From Methylotenera sp. (GTDB lineage Bacteria > Pseudomonadota > Gammaproteobacteria > Burkholderiales > Methylophilaceae): a stretch of 11,076 bases of DNA. The notes beneath the pieces are model-generated. The model was not told the DNA's origin and searched no databases. It saw nothing but the letters and a program-made list of their open reading frames with translations. Where the stretch lies: assembly GCA_027310735.1 (NCBI GenBank), contig DAIDAH010000077.1:1-11076 (forward strand), in the 5' to 3' direction. The position numbers were made by a program, and so were the translations under genes. Positions within the stretch are counted from its first letter, which is position 1. Each line of letters opens with the position of its first letter. Positions 1 through 7,144 of this stretch are shown here, in pieces.

Positions 1-299
1 GTATTGGTCACCATGCTCTGAAATTTGTCCAGCATCTGTAAGGCTTCAGCTTCACGTTTGCCTTTCAGGTTTTCTGTCATAAGTGAGGCTGAGGCTGTGG
101 AAATTGCGCAGCCGGAACCTTCAAAATGTGCGTCGTGAATCACGCCATCCAGTACTTTTAAATAGAGTTTTATCTTGTCACCACACAATGGGTTGAAGCC
201 TTCAGCTTTGCGATTTGCATCACTTAATTCACCAAAGTTACGCGGCTGACGATAGTGGTCAAAGATCGTTTCCTGATACAGTTCACGGAGGTTGTTCAT
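1..299 (-). CDS. sufU: SufU iron-sulfur cluster assembly sulfur-transfer protein (3' end outside window)
   Basis: The first 99 codons of a SufU/IscU-fold protein, running off the window at base 1. Visible motifs are NPLCGD (Cys39, Asp41) and GSGCAIS (Cys64), the first two cysteine blocks of the family. The GxGCxIS form is typical of SufU, whereas IscU normally has GCGxAIAS. In the family these residues bind zinc and SufU takes persulfide sulfur from SufS. The third cysteine, and the insertion that separates SufU from IscU, lie outside the window. The ATG overlaps the sufS stop as ATGA (296-299), and a GAGAGG stretch about 10 bases upstream could serve as ribosome binding site. It is the last visible gene of the suf operon. 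The family call is firm; SufU rather than IscU is inferred from the motif and from its partner SufS. Confidence 0.92.
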   Translation of the reverse strand, partial: MNNLRELYQETIFDHYRQPRNFGELSDANRKAEGFNPLCGDKIKLYLKVLDGVIHDAHFEGSGCAISTASASLMTENLKGKREAEALQMLDKFQSMVTN

Positions 300-1579
300 T
301 CGCCAAATACCTCTCTTACTTGATGAATGGCAGTCACTAATTTATCCACATCGCCTTTCGTGTTGTATAGAGCGAAAGAAGCACGTGCTGTGGCTGATAT
401 GCCAAAATTCTCCATCAGCGGCATCGTGCAATGGTGACCTGTGCGAATTGCTATACCTTGTCTATCAAGTATCGTGCCGATGTCATGGGGGTGTATGCCA
501 TCTAGCGTGAATGACAGAATTCCGGTTTTCTCGCGAGCATTGCCGATGATATGTAAGTCTGGAATATCATCAACTAATAATGTTGCGTAATTCAACAATG
601 CATGCTCATGTGCGATAAGGGTATTAAAGCCGATGTTTGTCACGTAATCAATTGCGGCACCCAGTGCAACGACACCGGCGATATTCGGTGTTCCAGCTTC
701 AAATTTATAGGGTAGGGTGTTGTAAGTCGTACCTTCAAAGCTGACCGAACGTATCATATCGCCACCACCCTGATACGGCGGCATGGCGTTTAGCAATGCC
801 GCTTTACCATATAGCACACCGACCCCGGTTGGTCCGTATAACTTGTGCCCTGAAAAGGCATAGAAGTCACAATCCAGCATTTGCATATCCACGGGTATGT
901 GTGCAATAGCTTGTGCGCCATCAAGTAACACTGGAATTTGATGTGCATGGGCAAGTTCAATGATGGTCTTGACTGGGTTGATGGTGCCTAATGCATTGGA
1001 TACATGTGTCACCGCTACCAGCTTGGTGTGTGAGCCAATCATGCGTTCGTAGGCATCTAAATCCAGCTCGCCAGCATCGTTGATGGAAATGATGCGCAGA
1101 CTGGCACCAGTCTGCTCACATAACATTTGCCAAGGCACAATATTGGAATGGTGTTCCATGATGCTGATAATGATTTCGTCTCCCGCTTTGAATCGGGTCC
1201 GACCATAGCTTTGCGCCACTAGATTAATGGCTTCAGTAGTGCCGCGCACAAAGATTATTTCATTAGGGCTAGTGGCATTAATTAGGTGTTGCACCTTAAC
1301 CCGCGTAGCTTCAAAGGCATCGGTAGCACGCTGACTGAGGGTGTGAATGCCGCGATGTACATTAGCGTTGTCGCTACGATAATAGTTGCTCTCTACTTCA
1401 ATCACGTTCAACGGTTTTTGCGTGGTGGCTGCGTTGTCCAGATAAATCAGTGGCTTGCCATGCACTTGTGTGTGCAAAATAGGAAAGTCTTCGCGCCAAC
1501 GTAGAGCTTGTGATTCACTCTCTATCGTTTCGTCAGACTGAAGTTGCTTGGGGTTAGCCTGTAATTCTGACCAGATCAT
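296..1579 (-). CDS. sufS: SufS cysteine desulfurase (PLP-dependent, class V aminotransferase fold)
   Basis: 427-residue group II cysteine desulfurase that removes sulfur from L-cysteine to give alanine and an enzyme-bound persulfide for Fe-S assembly. The PLP lysine is Lys246 in SGHKLYGP, the cofactor-contacting residues are His143 in MEHHSN and Asp220 in LLDGAQ, and the persulfide cysteine is Cys384 in RTGHHC. By my alignment from memory these fall exactly 20 residues after E. coli Lys226 and Cys364, so the protein carries about 20 extra N-terminal residues of low complexity before the conserved block at WREDFP. The start ATG overlaps the sufD stop (ATGA, 1576-1579) and has AAGGA six bases upstream, which supports the long form. 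The stop overlaps the sufU start. Cytosolic. In this operon SufU is the expected sulfur acceptor, since no sufE is visible. Confidence 0.97.
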   Translation of the reverse strand: MIWSELQANPKQLQSDETIESESQALRWREDFPILHTQVHGKPLIYLDNAATTQKPLNVIEVESNYYRSDNANVHRGIHTLSQRATDAFEATRVKVQHLINATSPNEIIFVRGTTEAINLVAQSYGRTRFKAGDEIIISIMEHHSNIVPWQMLCEQTGASLRIISINDAGELDLDAYERMIGSHTKLVAVTHVSNALGTINPVKTIIELAHAHQIPVLLDGAQAIAHIPVDMQMLDCDFYAFSGHKLYGPTGVGVLYGKAALLNAMPPYQGGGDMIRSVSFEGTTYNTLPYKFEAGTPNIAGVVALGAAIDYVTNIGFNTLIAHEHALLNYATLLVDDIPDLHIIGNAREKTGILSFTLDGIHPHDIGTILDRQGIAIRTGHHCTMPLMENFGISATARASFALYNTKGDVDKLVTAIHQVREVFGE

Positions 1580-2934
1580 AACAAATCCTTCACTTGATCA
1601 CCCTGAGGTAACCGGTCTAATACCAGATGTTCAATCCGCGTACGTAGATACGGCACGCTGACGCGTTCGATGATGTCGTTGGCAAAACCGTAGGTCAGCA
1701 CTGAACGCGCCAGATCAGCATCAATTCCACGCGAGCGCAGGTAAAACAGGCTATCTTCATCCAGTTGACCAACCGTTACGCCATGTGTGCATTGCACATC
1801 GTCGGCAAAAATCTCTAGTTGTGGCTTAGTGTCTACCTCTGCCTGTCGCGAGAGTAATAGATTATGGTTGACCTGATGCGCATTGGTCTTGACTGCTCTA
1901 GGATGCACTACCACCTTGCCGTTGAATACGCCATGCGCGGAACCATCCAATACGCCGCGGTAATGCTCCTGACTGCTAGATTCTGGCGCGATATGATCGA
2001 TACGGGTATGGTGATCCACATGTTGCCGTTCATTCATAAGGTATAAACCATTGAGCTCGCAGTGGCTGTTAGTACCGTTTAGCTGTGTTGTGATGTCATT
2101 GCGACATAAATGACCGCCTAGTGTAAATGCATGTGAAATAAACAGGCTACCCGTTGCCTGTTCTGCATGAATGCCTGCAATATGTGTTGCAGCAGGGCCT
2201 TCCTGTAACAGCTTGCAGTGTTCAATTTCTGCGCCAGCAGCAATATTGATTTGTGTCATGGCATTAGTGAAGTTGTGTACATCTAAGGTGCCAATGTAAT
2301 GCTCAATGATTTTGGCGCGACTGTTTTCCCCTGCAATAATAATATTGCGCGGGTAAATCGCTGCACCACGGCCACTGGCAATAAATAGTAGATAGATTGG
2401 CACATCTAGCACCATATCAGGAGCTAAATAAAGTACCGCACCATCCGTTGCAAAAGCATTGTTCAGTGCTGAAAAAGTGGTGTGTTCATGCTTTTTGTCA
2501 AAAAAATCATGCGCAATAAATTTCTTATCAAAGAACTTTTCTGAAAAATGGCTCGTATCATCCAGCAAATAGGCCAAGCTAGTCAGACGTATGTCATGAG
2601 GTAAATGATCCGTCATGGAGAGCGTATGGTCATAATGACCATTCACGAATACCATCAGATGCATGCCTTCGCTTGCAATGGACCACGCTAGTAACTTGGC
2701 CTCGAAAGACGGGTCTGGTGGAATGTTGTCCGGCGCCAGCGAAGTGCGCCTGCCTATGGCTGACACATCGGTATACTTCCACTCCTCTTCGCGCCGTGTC
2801 GGAAATCCATGCTCGGCAAAACGAGTGAAAGCGGACTGGCGCGCTGCTAGTACCCTTGGTACATCGTGACCGGCTAAGGCATGTGGAACAAATTCCAGTG
2901 CCATATTGCGCCATGATTCCAGTTGCGTGCTCAT
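1576..2934 (-). CDS. sufD: SufD, Fe-S scaffold complex subunit
   Basis: 452-residue SufB/SufD-family protein and partner of SufB in the SufBC2D scaffold. The N-terminal helical part carries the SufD-type block FPTRREEEWKYTD (residues 44-56). A right-handed beta-helix core follows, and the C-terminal block has FADDVQCTHG with Cys382 and His384. These correspond to E. coli SufD Cys358 and His360 (offset 24, from memory), and the histidine is implicated in cluster formation at the SufB-SufD interface. The SufD-type ending FYLRSRGI (397-404) separates it from SufB, which has FYCTQRGI. The start is 9 bp after the sufC stop with GGAG six bases before the ATG; that Shine-Dalgarno touches the sufC stop codon. 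The stop overlaps the sufS start. No irregularity seen. Confidence 0.96.
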   Translation of the reverse strand: MSTQLESWRNMALEFVPHALAGHDVPRVLAARQSAFTRFAEHGFPTRREEEWKYTDVSAIGRRTSLAPDNIPPDPSFEAKLLAWSIASEGMHLMVFVNGHYDHTLSMTDHLPHDIRLTSLAYLLDDTSHFSEKFFDKKFIAHDFFDKKHEHTTFSALNNAFATDGAVLYLAPDMVLDVPIYLLFIASGRGAAIYPRNIIIAGENSRAKIIEHYIGTLDVHNFTNAMTQINIAAGAEIEHCKLLQEGPAATHIAGIHAEQATGSLFISHAFTLGGHLCRNDITTQLNGTNSHCELNGLYLMNERQHVDHHTRIDHIAPESSSQEHYRGVLDGSAHGVFNGKVVVHPRAVKTNAHQVNHNLLLSRQAEVDTKPQLEIFADDVQCTHGVTVGQLDEDSLFYLRSRGIDADLARSVLTYGFANDIIERVSVPYLRTRIEHLVLDRLPQGDQVKDLL

Positions 2935-2943
2935 TTGTCGCTC

Positions 2944-3708
2944 CTATGCCACTTGCCTTGACGTACTTTCAGCTTCAACCCAGCCATAACCATGTTTTTC
3001 AAGCTCGCGAGCCAGTGCGGCCCCACCAGATTTGATAATGCGTCCTTGCAATAGCACATGCACAAGATCTGGTACGATGTAGTCAAGCAAGCGCTGATAA
3101 TGAGTAACCAGTATGATGGCTCGGTTTGGGTTGCGCATGCTATTAACACTATCTGCTACCAGTTTCAGTGCATCAATATCAAGCCCGGAATCGGTTTCAT
3201 CAAGGATCAGTAATTTAGGTTCTAATACTGTCATTTGCAGAATCTCGTTGCGTTTTTTTTCACCGCCAGAGAAGCCGTCATTGACTGCACGTGACAGGAA
3301 TGACTCATCCATATCAAGCTGTTGCATTTTGTTGCGCATCAGGTTAAGAAAGTCTATGGCATCGAGTTCTGGTAGCCCGCGTTGTTTACGAATCGTATTT
3401 AAGGCTGTTTTAAGGAATAGCGCGATGCTTACGCCTGGAATCTCAACCGGATATTGAAAGGCTAGAAACACACCGTCACGTGCACGCTGTTCAGTTGTCA
3501 TGGCGAGCAGGTCTTGTTCCATATAATATGCGCTACCGGCGGTTATCTGATAGCCTTCACGCCCTGCCAATACTTGCGCTAGCGTACTTTTTCCAGAGCC
3601 ATTTGGCCCCATAATGGCATGTACTTCACCTGCATTTACATTAAGATTAAGACCGCGCAGGATTTCTTTACCATCAATAGCTACGTGCAAATTATTTATA
3701 GTAAGCAT
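2944..3708 (-). CDS. sufC: SufC ATPase of the SUF Fe-S assembly complex
   Basis: 254-residue ABC-type ATPase that powers conformational change in SufBC2D. It is soluble and not part of a transporter. Visible motifs are Walker A GPNGSGKST (34-42), Q-loop Gln85 in AFQYP, signature FSGGEKKRNEI (146-156), Walker B LLILDE (166-171), D-loop SGLD (174-177) and H-loop His203 in VTHYQ. The FSGGEKKR signature and the ETDSGLD block are characteristic of SufC. The length matches the family norm of about 250. The start lies 12 bp after sufB, and its ribosome binding site (AGGAG) overlaps the sufB TAG stop, so translation is probably coupled to sufB. The central position between sufB and sufD is the canonical order. 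Confidence 0.97.
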   Translation of the reverse strand: MLTINNLHVAIDGKEILRGLNLNVNAGEVHAIMGPNGSGKSTLAQVLAGREGYQITAGSAYYMEQDLLAMTTEQRARDGVFLAFQYPVEIPGVSIALFLKTALNTIRKQRGLPELDAIDFLNLMRNKMQQLDMDESFLSRAVNDGFSGGEKKRNEILQMTVLEPKLLILDETDSGLDIDALKLVADSVNSMRNPNRAIILVTHYQRLLDYIVPDLVHVLLQGRIIKSGGAALARELEKHGYGWVEAESTSRQVA

Positions 3709-3720
3709 GCTCTATTTCTC

Positions 3721-5169
3721 CTAGCCAGTGCTGCCTTCCAGACTTACGCCGAGTAGTTTTTGTGCCTCTACGGCAAATTCCATAGGCAACTCCTGAAACA
3801 CCGCTTTGCAAAAGCCGCTGACGATCATCGATACCGCATCTTCAGTCGAAATTCCGCGTTGCGTACAATAAAACAACTGATCTTCACCAATGCGTGAAGT
3901 CGAAGCTTCATGCTCTACTTTAGCGCTTGGATTTTTCACTTCGATATAAGGGAAAGTGTGCGCTCCGCATTTGTCTCCTAATAGAAGTGAATCGCACTGT
4001 GTGTAGTTGCGCGCGTTTTCTGCGCTAGGCAGCACCTTGATCAAACCTCGATATGAGTTTTGACCATGACCAGCGCTGATGCCTTTCGATAGCACTGTAC
4101 TCTTGGTGTTGCGCCCGATGTGTATCATCTTGGTGCCGGTATCAGCTTGCTGAAAATAGTTGGTGAGCGCCACGGAGTAGAACTCGCCTATAGCGTTGTC
4201 GCCACGTAAAATTACACTTGGATATTTCCATGTGATTGCAGAGCCGGTTTCAACCTGTGTCCATGAAATATGTGAATTATTGCCGCGACAGTCGCCGCGT
4301 TTGGTGACGAAATTATAGATACCACCGCGACCTTGTTTATCTCCCGGATACCAGTTCTGCACGGTGGCGTATTTGATGCGAGCGCCTTCCAAAGCAATCA
4401 ACTCCACCACTGCCGCATGTAGTTGATTTTCGTCGCGCATCGGTGCGGTACAGCCCTCCAGATAGCTCACATAGGCGTTTTCATCGGCAATAATCAATGT
4501 GCGCTCAAACTGACCTGTGTTTTTTGCATTGATACGGAAATATGTAGATAATTCCATCGGGCAGCGTACATCTGGCGGGATATAGCAGAAGGAACCATCA
4601 CTGAATGTCGCTGAGTTTAGGCTAGCGTAAAAGTTATCGGTGTAAGGCACTACGGTGCCAAGATATTGCTGTATCAGATCAGGATGCTTATGTACTGCTT
4701 CAGAAAACGGACAGAAAATAATGCCAAGTTCGGCTAACTTTTCTTTGAAGGTCGTAGCCACTGACACGCTATCAAACACGGCATCTACCGCCACGCCTGC
4801 CAGTACTTCCTGCTCTTTTAAAGGTATGCCAAGCTTTTCATAAGTGCGTAATAATTCTGGATCAATATCTGTCAAACTGTGCGGCCCATCTTTTTCAGAC
4901 TTTGGTGCAGAGTAGTAGAAGATGTCCTGATAATCTATTGGTGGATGATGTAGATTAGCCCACCGAGGTTCGGCCATGGTCAGCCAGTGCTGATAGGCTT
5001 TCAAGCGCCAATCAAGCATAAATTCTGGTTCGTTTTTTTTTGCAGAAATCAGGCGTATGGTATCTTCACTCAAACCGCGCGGTACGCTATCGGTTTGTAA
5101 TGGTGAATAAAAACCATGCTGATATTCACGACCAATTAGTTCATCCAGTTGTTTGGTTGCAGTGCTCAT
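3721..5169 (-). CDS. sufB: SufB, Fe-S cluster scaffold protein
   Basis: 482-residue SufB, the subunit on which clusters are built in the SufBC2D complex. The C-terminal core contains YTQCDSLLLG with Cys392 and HEASTSRIGEDQLFYC with Glu421. With an offset of 13 these correspond to E. coli Cys405 and Glu434, residues implicated in sulfur acceptance and cluster formation. Further cysteines (195, 203, 240, 294, 401, 435, 454) are scattered through the protein. The length is close to the usual 470-495. It is the first gene of the operon. The ATG is preceded by GGAGG with only four bases between, a short but workable spacing. The upstream divergent region holds a putative IscR-type operator about 130 bp before this start. 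No truncation or frame disruption seen. Confidence 0.98.
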   Translation of the reverse strand: MSTATKQLDELIGREYQHGFYSPLQTDSVPRGLSEDTIRLISAKKNEPEFMLDWRLKAYQHWLTMAEPRWANLHHPPIDYQDIFYYSAPKSEKDGPHSLTDIDPELLRTYEKLGIPLKEQEVLAGVAVDAVFDSVSVATTFKEKLAELGIIFCPFSEAVHKHPDLIQQYLGTVVPYTDNFYASLNSATFSDGSFCYIPPDVRCPMELSTYFRINAKNTGQFERTLIIADENAYVSYLEGCTAPMRDENQLHAAVVELIALEGARIKYATVQNWYPGDKQGRGGIYNFVTKRGDCRGNNSHISWTQVETGSAITWKYPSVILRGDNAIGEFYSVALTNYFQQADTGTKMIHIGRNTKSTVLSKGISAGHGQNSYRGLIKVLPSAENARNYTQCDSLLLGDKCGAHTFPYIEVKNPSAKVEHEASTSRIGEDQLFYCTQRGISTEDAVSMIVSGFCKAVFQELPMEFAVEAQKLLGVSLEGSTG

Positions 5170-5300
5170 GCCGCCTCCAGAGTATTCTCAGGGAACTTTT
5201 ATATCCATGCCTTTAATCTACTTTGGCATGTATGTGTTGCTTGTAACCTCCATATCAATTTGCGCTACTTATGCGCCACACTATTTATGTTACTTTCAAT

Positions 5301-5325
5301 AAAGTTGACTAATTTTCTAGGTTAT
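5301..5325. promoter_or_regulatory. Putative IscR type 1-like (Rrf2 family) operator in the suf divergent region
   Basis: This 25-bp stretch agrees with the E. coli IscR type 1 consensus, as I remember it (half-sites ATASYYGACT and AGTCRRSTAT around RWWWY), at 20 of 25 positions. The left half AAAGTTGACT matches 9 of 10, the centre 5 of 5 and the right half 6 of 10. Several consensus positions are degenerate, so this is suggestive only. It lies in the 291-bp gap between divergent sufB and the pterin dehydratase gene. On the minus strand a weak promoter (TAGTCA, complement of 5306-5311; 16 bp; CATAAA, complement of 5284-5289) would have its -35 inside the site. On the plus strand a perfect TATAAT lies 10 bp downstream. 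No iscR or sufR gene is in the window. Confidence 0.45.
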
Positions 5326-5334
5326 TAGTTCCTC

Positions 5335-5390
5335 TATAATGTTTTGCCTTTTTACGAAATTGGGTCACAACTTTTTTCATTTTTTATACT
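5335..5390 (+). promoter_or_regulatory. Candidate promoter elements for the pterin dehydratase gene
   Basis: Two possible -10 hexamers precede the plus-strand gene at 5461. TATAAT (5335-5340) is a perfect consensus but has no good -35 at 17 bp; the nearest TTGAC-like sequence (5305-5310) is 24 bp away and belongs to the putative IscR site. TATACT (5385-5390) has a poor -35 (TTGGGT, 5360-5365) at 19 bp. Either would leave a leader of about 65 to 115 bases. I cannot choose between them by eye. Confidence 0.3.
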
Positions 5391-5460
5391 CTTAATAGAT
5401 ACTGAAAGCACAATGTGTTATGCGTGTTTTTGGATAGAAATCAATTAAGGAGACAGCGTC

Positions 5461-5850
5461 ATGAACAAGATGAATCTGATTGCGAAGAAATGCACCCCTT
5501 GCCAAGGTGGTATTCCGCCAATGGCATGTGATATGGCGGAAAAGTATTTGACTGAAGCTCCAGGCTGGGAATTGCGTGAAAACGCAACCAAGCTTAAACG
5601 TACTTTTAAATTTACTAACTTTGTAGATGCCATGAAATTGGCACAACGCGTTGGCGAATTGTGCGAAATAGAAGGCCATCACCCCGATATCACTATTGGA
5701 TGGGGCTACTGCAAAGTTGAGTTTCAGACTCATAAAATCAATGGCCTGCATGAAAATGATTTTATTATGGCAGCCAAGGTCAATAAGCTGGCTGAGCCTG
5801 TTAGCAAGAGCCGCAGTCGACCAAGTGCCGAATCAAGAGCCATGCACTGA
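5461..5850 (+). CDS. 4a-hydroxytetrahydrobiopterin dehydratase (pterin-4a-carbinolamine dehydratase)
   Basis: 129-residue member of the PCD/DCoH family, which dehydrates 4a-hydroxytetrahydropterin to the quinonoid dihydropterin during pterin recycling. The full active-site pattern is present with correct spacing: Glu69-x3-His73-His74-Pro75, five residues to Trp81, nine to His91, eight to Asp100. The N-terminus carries Cys11 and Cys14 (KKCTPCQGG), common in bacterial members. The domain ends near residue 108; the last 20 residues are a Ser/Arg-rich tail (SKSRSR) that the fold does not need. A strong ribosome binding site AAGGAGA (5447-5453) lies seven bases before the ATG. No phenylalanine hydroxylase gene is nearby, so the physiological substrate is open. 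The gene shares its upstream region with the suf operon and ends in front of a hairpin. Pseudomonas homologues are called phhB. Confidence 0.93.
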   Translation: MNKMNLIAKKCTPCQGGIPPMACDMAEKYLTEAPGWELRENATKLKRTFKFTNFVDAMKLAQRVGELCEIEGHHPDITIGWGYCKVEFQTHKINGLHENDFIMAAKVNKLAEPVSKSRSRPSAESRAMH

Positions 5851-5873
5851 TTCAGGCTTATGTGGATCAAATA

Positions 5874-5901
5874 CACTTTCCTGTAATGTTGCAGGAAAGT
5901 G
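5874..5901. terminator. Perfect 10-bp hairpin between convergent genes, probable terminator
   Basis: Perfect inverted repeat CACTTTCCTG / CAGGAAAGTG (5874-5883 and 5892-5901) with an 8-base loop. It begins 23 bp after the pterin dehydratase stop and lies 12 bp from the stop of the convergent DUF6494 gene. On the plus strand it is followed by a T-rich but interrupted stretch (ATTGTGGTTTCTTT); on the minus strand the T tract is weaker. Position and stem strength fit a terminator used from one or both directions, although neither side has a classical run of T. Confidence 0.7.
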
Positions 5902-5913
5902 ATTGTGGTTTCT

Positions 5914-6120
5914 TTATTCAAGTTCAATTACCCCGTCAAAATTGATATTGAGGTTTGCCGCGCCGATTGATAAGGTCATTTTTGCAGCAAGTTTTTCATT
6001 GCCTTTAAGATTCCCACCTGCAATTGCCTGTGCTACTGCTTTCTCAATTTCATGCTGAGAATTGACTCCCACCATTTTCAAGAACTTACGAATGTTCATA
6101 TTGAAAGTATCATCGTGCAT
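5914..6120 (-). CDS. DUF6494 family small protein of unknown function
   Basis: 68-residue protein that I recognise as DUF6494 from the N-terminal block FNMNIRKFLKMVGV (residues 6-19), followed by a helix with EIEKAVAQAI, a GNLKGNEKLAAKMTL segment and a short beta-rich end (FDGVIELE). No signal peptide, membrane segment, cysteine or catalytic motif is visible, so it is probably a small cytosolic protein. The family has no established function that I know of. A strong ribosome binding site GAGGAG stands six bases before the ATG. It lies 59 bp downstream of the HAD phosphatase gene on the same strand with no obvious terminator between, so it may share that transcript. The stop is next to the 5874-5901 hairpin. 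Full length appears intact. Confidence 0.85.
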   Translation of the reverse strand: MHDDTFNMNIRKFLKMVGVNSQHEIEKAVAQAIAGGNLKGNEKLAAKMTLSIGAANLNINFDGVIELE

Positions 6121-6179
6121 AGCAAACTCCTCTCATTATTCAAGCTACACTAAGGTTTCGGCATTAAATGCTCGGTCAT

Positions 6180-6959
6180 CTATATGCCTAGTAATCTAGG
6201 TAAATCTACAATTGAATCAAGTGTGAAATCTGGTTTAACTGCTGATGCTTCTGCGTAGCTTTGTCTATATTTGCCTGTTTTTACCAGAATCCCTTTTAGG
6301 CCTGCCTGTTGTCCGCCACCGACATCCACATCAATATCATCCCCTATGATTGCAACTCCCTCTGCTTGAAGTCCCATATCATCTAAAGCTATTCTAAAAA
6401 AATCAGGTGATGGTTTCCCTATGATCATGGCATGTGCGCCACTGGCATATTCCAAACCATCGATAAATCCCCCTATATCCATTTGTAGGCCATGTTCAGT
6501 TTGCCAAAATCTATTTTTATGGATGGCGATGAGTTTTGCGCCATTCATCAGGCAGTTGAAGACTTCATTTAACAACTGATAAGACCACGCATCGCCGATA
6601 TCGCCAATCACAATATGATTAGCCGTGGTGTTTGACTGCTGAAATTCTTTAAAGTCTTTTTTTACGTCTTCTGCCAGTAATAAGCGGCAAACTGGGTTGT
6701 GCTGGTGCCTTAGGTAAAACAGGGTGGCTTGAGGTGCACTAATCACTAAGTCTGCAGAAATAGAAAAGCCTAGTGCATTGATTTTTTTTTGTAACGACAC
6801 TAAAGACAATGTGCTGGTATTGGTGATAAAACGGCATGGAATACCGCTGGCTAGAATCTTATCTACGGATTTGACCGCACCATTAATGGCCTGCGAGCCT
6901 ATATAGAGTACGCCATCTAAGTCGAACAAAATGCCTTTGATTGTAGGCAGGGAGTTCAT
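6180..6959 (-). CDS. HAD superfamily subfamily IIA hydrolase (HDHD2/LHPP-like phosphatase)
   Basis: 259-residue haloacid dehalogenase-type phosphatase. All four HAD motifs are present: FDLDGVLY with nucleophile Asp13 and acid/base Asp15, ITNTS with Thr47, GKPSP with Lys182, and IIGDDIDVD with metal-binding Asp207/Asp208. The cap lies between motifs II and III, as in subfamily IIA (NagD, AraL, LHPP, HDHD2). Substrate is not predictable; small phosphorylated sugars, nucleotides or pyrophosphate are all possible. I chose the ATG at 6957-6959, which has GGAGG 11 bases upstream and leaves the usual short lead before motif I. A TTG at 6990-6992 would add 11 residues but has no Shine-Dalgarno sequence. 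Cytosolic. It may be co-transcribed with the DUF6494 gene downstream. Confidence 0.88.
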   Translation of the reverse strand: MNSLPTIKGILFDLDGVLYIGSQAINGAVKSVDKILASGIPCRFITNTSTLSLVSLQKKINALGFSISADLVISAPQATLFYLRHQHNPVCRLLLAEDVKKDFKEFQQSNTTANHIVIGDIGDAWSYQLLNEVFNCLMNGAKLIAIHKNRFWQTEHGLQMDIGGFIDGLEYASGAHAMIIGKPSPDFFRIALDDMGLQAEGVAIIGDDIDVDVGGGQQAGLKGILVKTGKYRQSYAEASAVKPDFTLDSIVDLPRLLGI

Positions 6960-7029
6960 TTTTAGTCTAACCTCCACATTAAGTAGATTCAATGACGGTC
7001 AGTTTTTAACTTGCGATGCTGTCGTCTTA

Positions 7030-7056
7030 ACTATAAATAGGTGACAAAAAAATCAA
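7030..7056 (-). promoter_or_regulatory. Possible sigma70-type promoter for the HAD phosphatase gene
   Basis: On the minus strand TTGATT (complement of 7051-7056) and TATAGT (complement of 7030-7035, five of six to consensus) are separated by 15 bp, shorter than the preferred 16-18. It would start transcription about 65 bases before the ATG at 6959. Supported only by the hexamers and the position. Confidence 0.3.
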
Positions 7057-7144
7057 TTATGGTCTTAAGCTACGAGTTAAGATACTTTCACATTAAGGTC
7101 ACGTATCTTTTTCTTGAAGCTGATAATTGCGTATTCTCGATAAA

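Noticed and set aside
2931..3149. 72-codon minus-strand ORF across the sufC-sufD junction
   Set aside because: It is an alternative frame within sufC, whose ABC ATPase motifs are continuous in the other frame.
3113..3457. 114-codon plus-strand ORF opposite sufC
   Set aside because: Low-complexity serine-rich translation typical of the antisense frame of a conserved gene; no start context or family.
5256..5278. TGCGC repeated on either side of TACTTA upstream of sufB, considered as an operator
   Set aside because: It is only a 5-bp direct repeat with a 4-bp self-complementary core, too short to distinguish from chance.
5392..5751. 119-codon minus-strand ORF opposite the pterin dehydratase gene
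   Set aside because: The plus strand here encodes a complete PCD active-site pattern with a strong ribosome binding site, so the antisense frame is a shadow.
6121..6179. Bulged hairpin with GCAT/ATGC stem between the HAD and DUF6494 genes, considered as a terminator
   Set aside because: Stem of six pairs with a bulge, three-base loop and no following T tract on the minus strand.
6960..6992. Upstream TTG start extending the HAD phosphatase by 11 residues
   Set aside because: No Shine-Dalgarno sequence precedes the TTG, whereas the ATG at 6957-6959 has GGAGG upstream and gives the usual distance to motif I.
7079..7112. AAGATAC/GTATCTT stem followed by five T on the plus strand, terminator-like
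   Set aside because: No plus-strand gene lies upstream to be terminated, the loop is 17 bases, and the stem is short and AT-rich.
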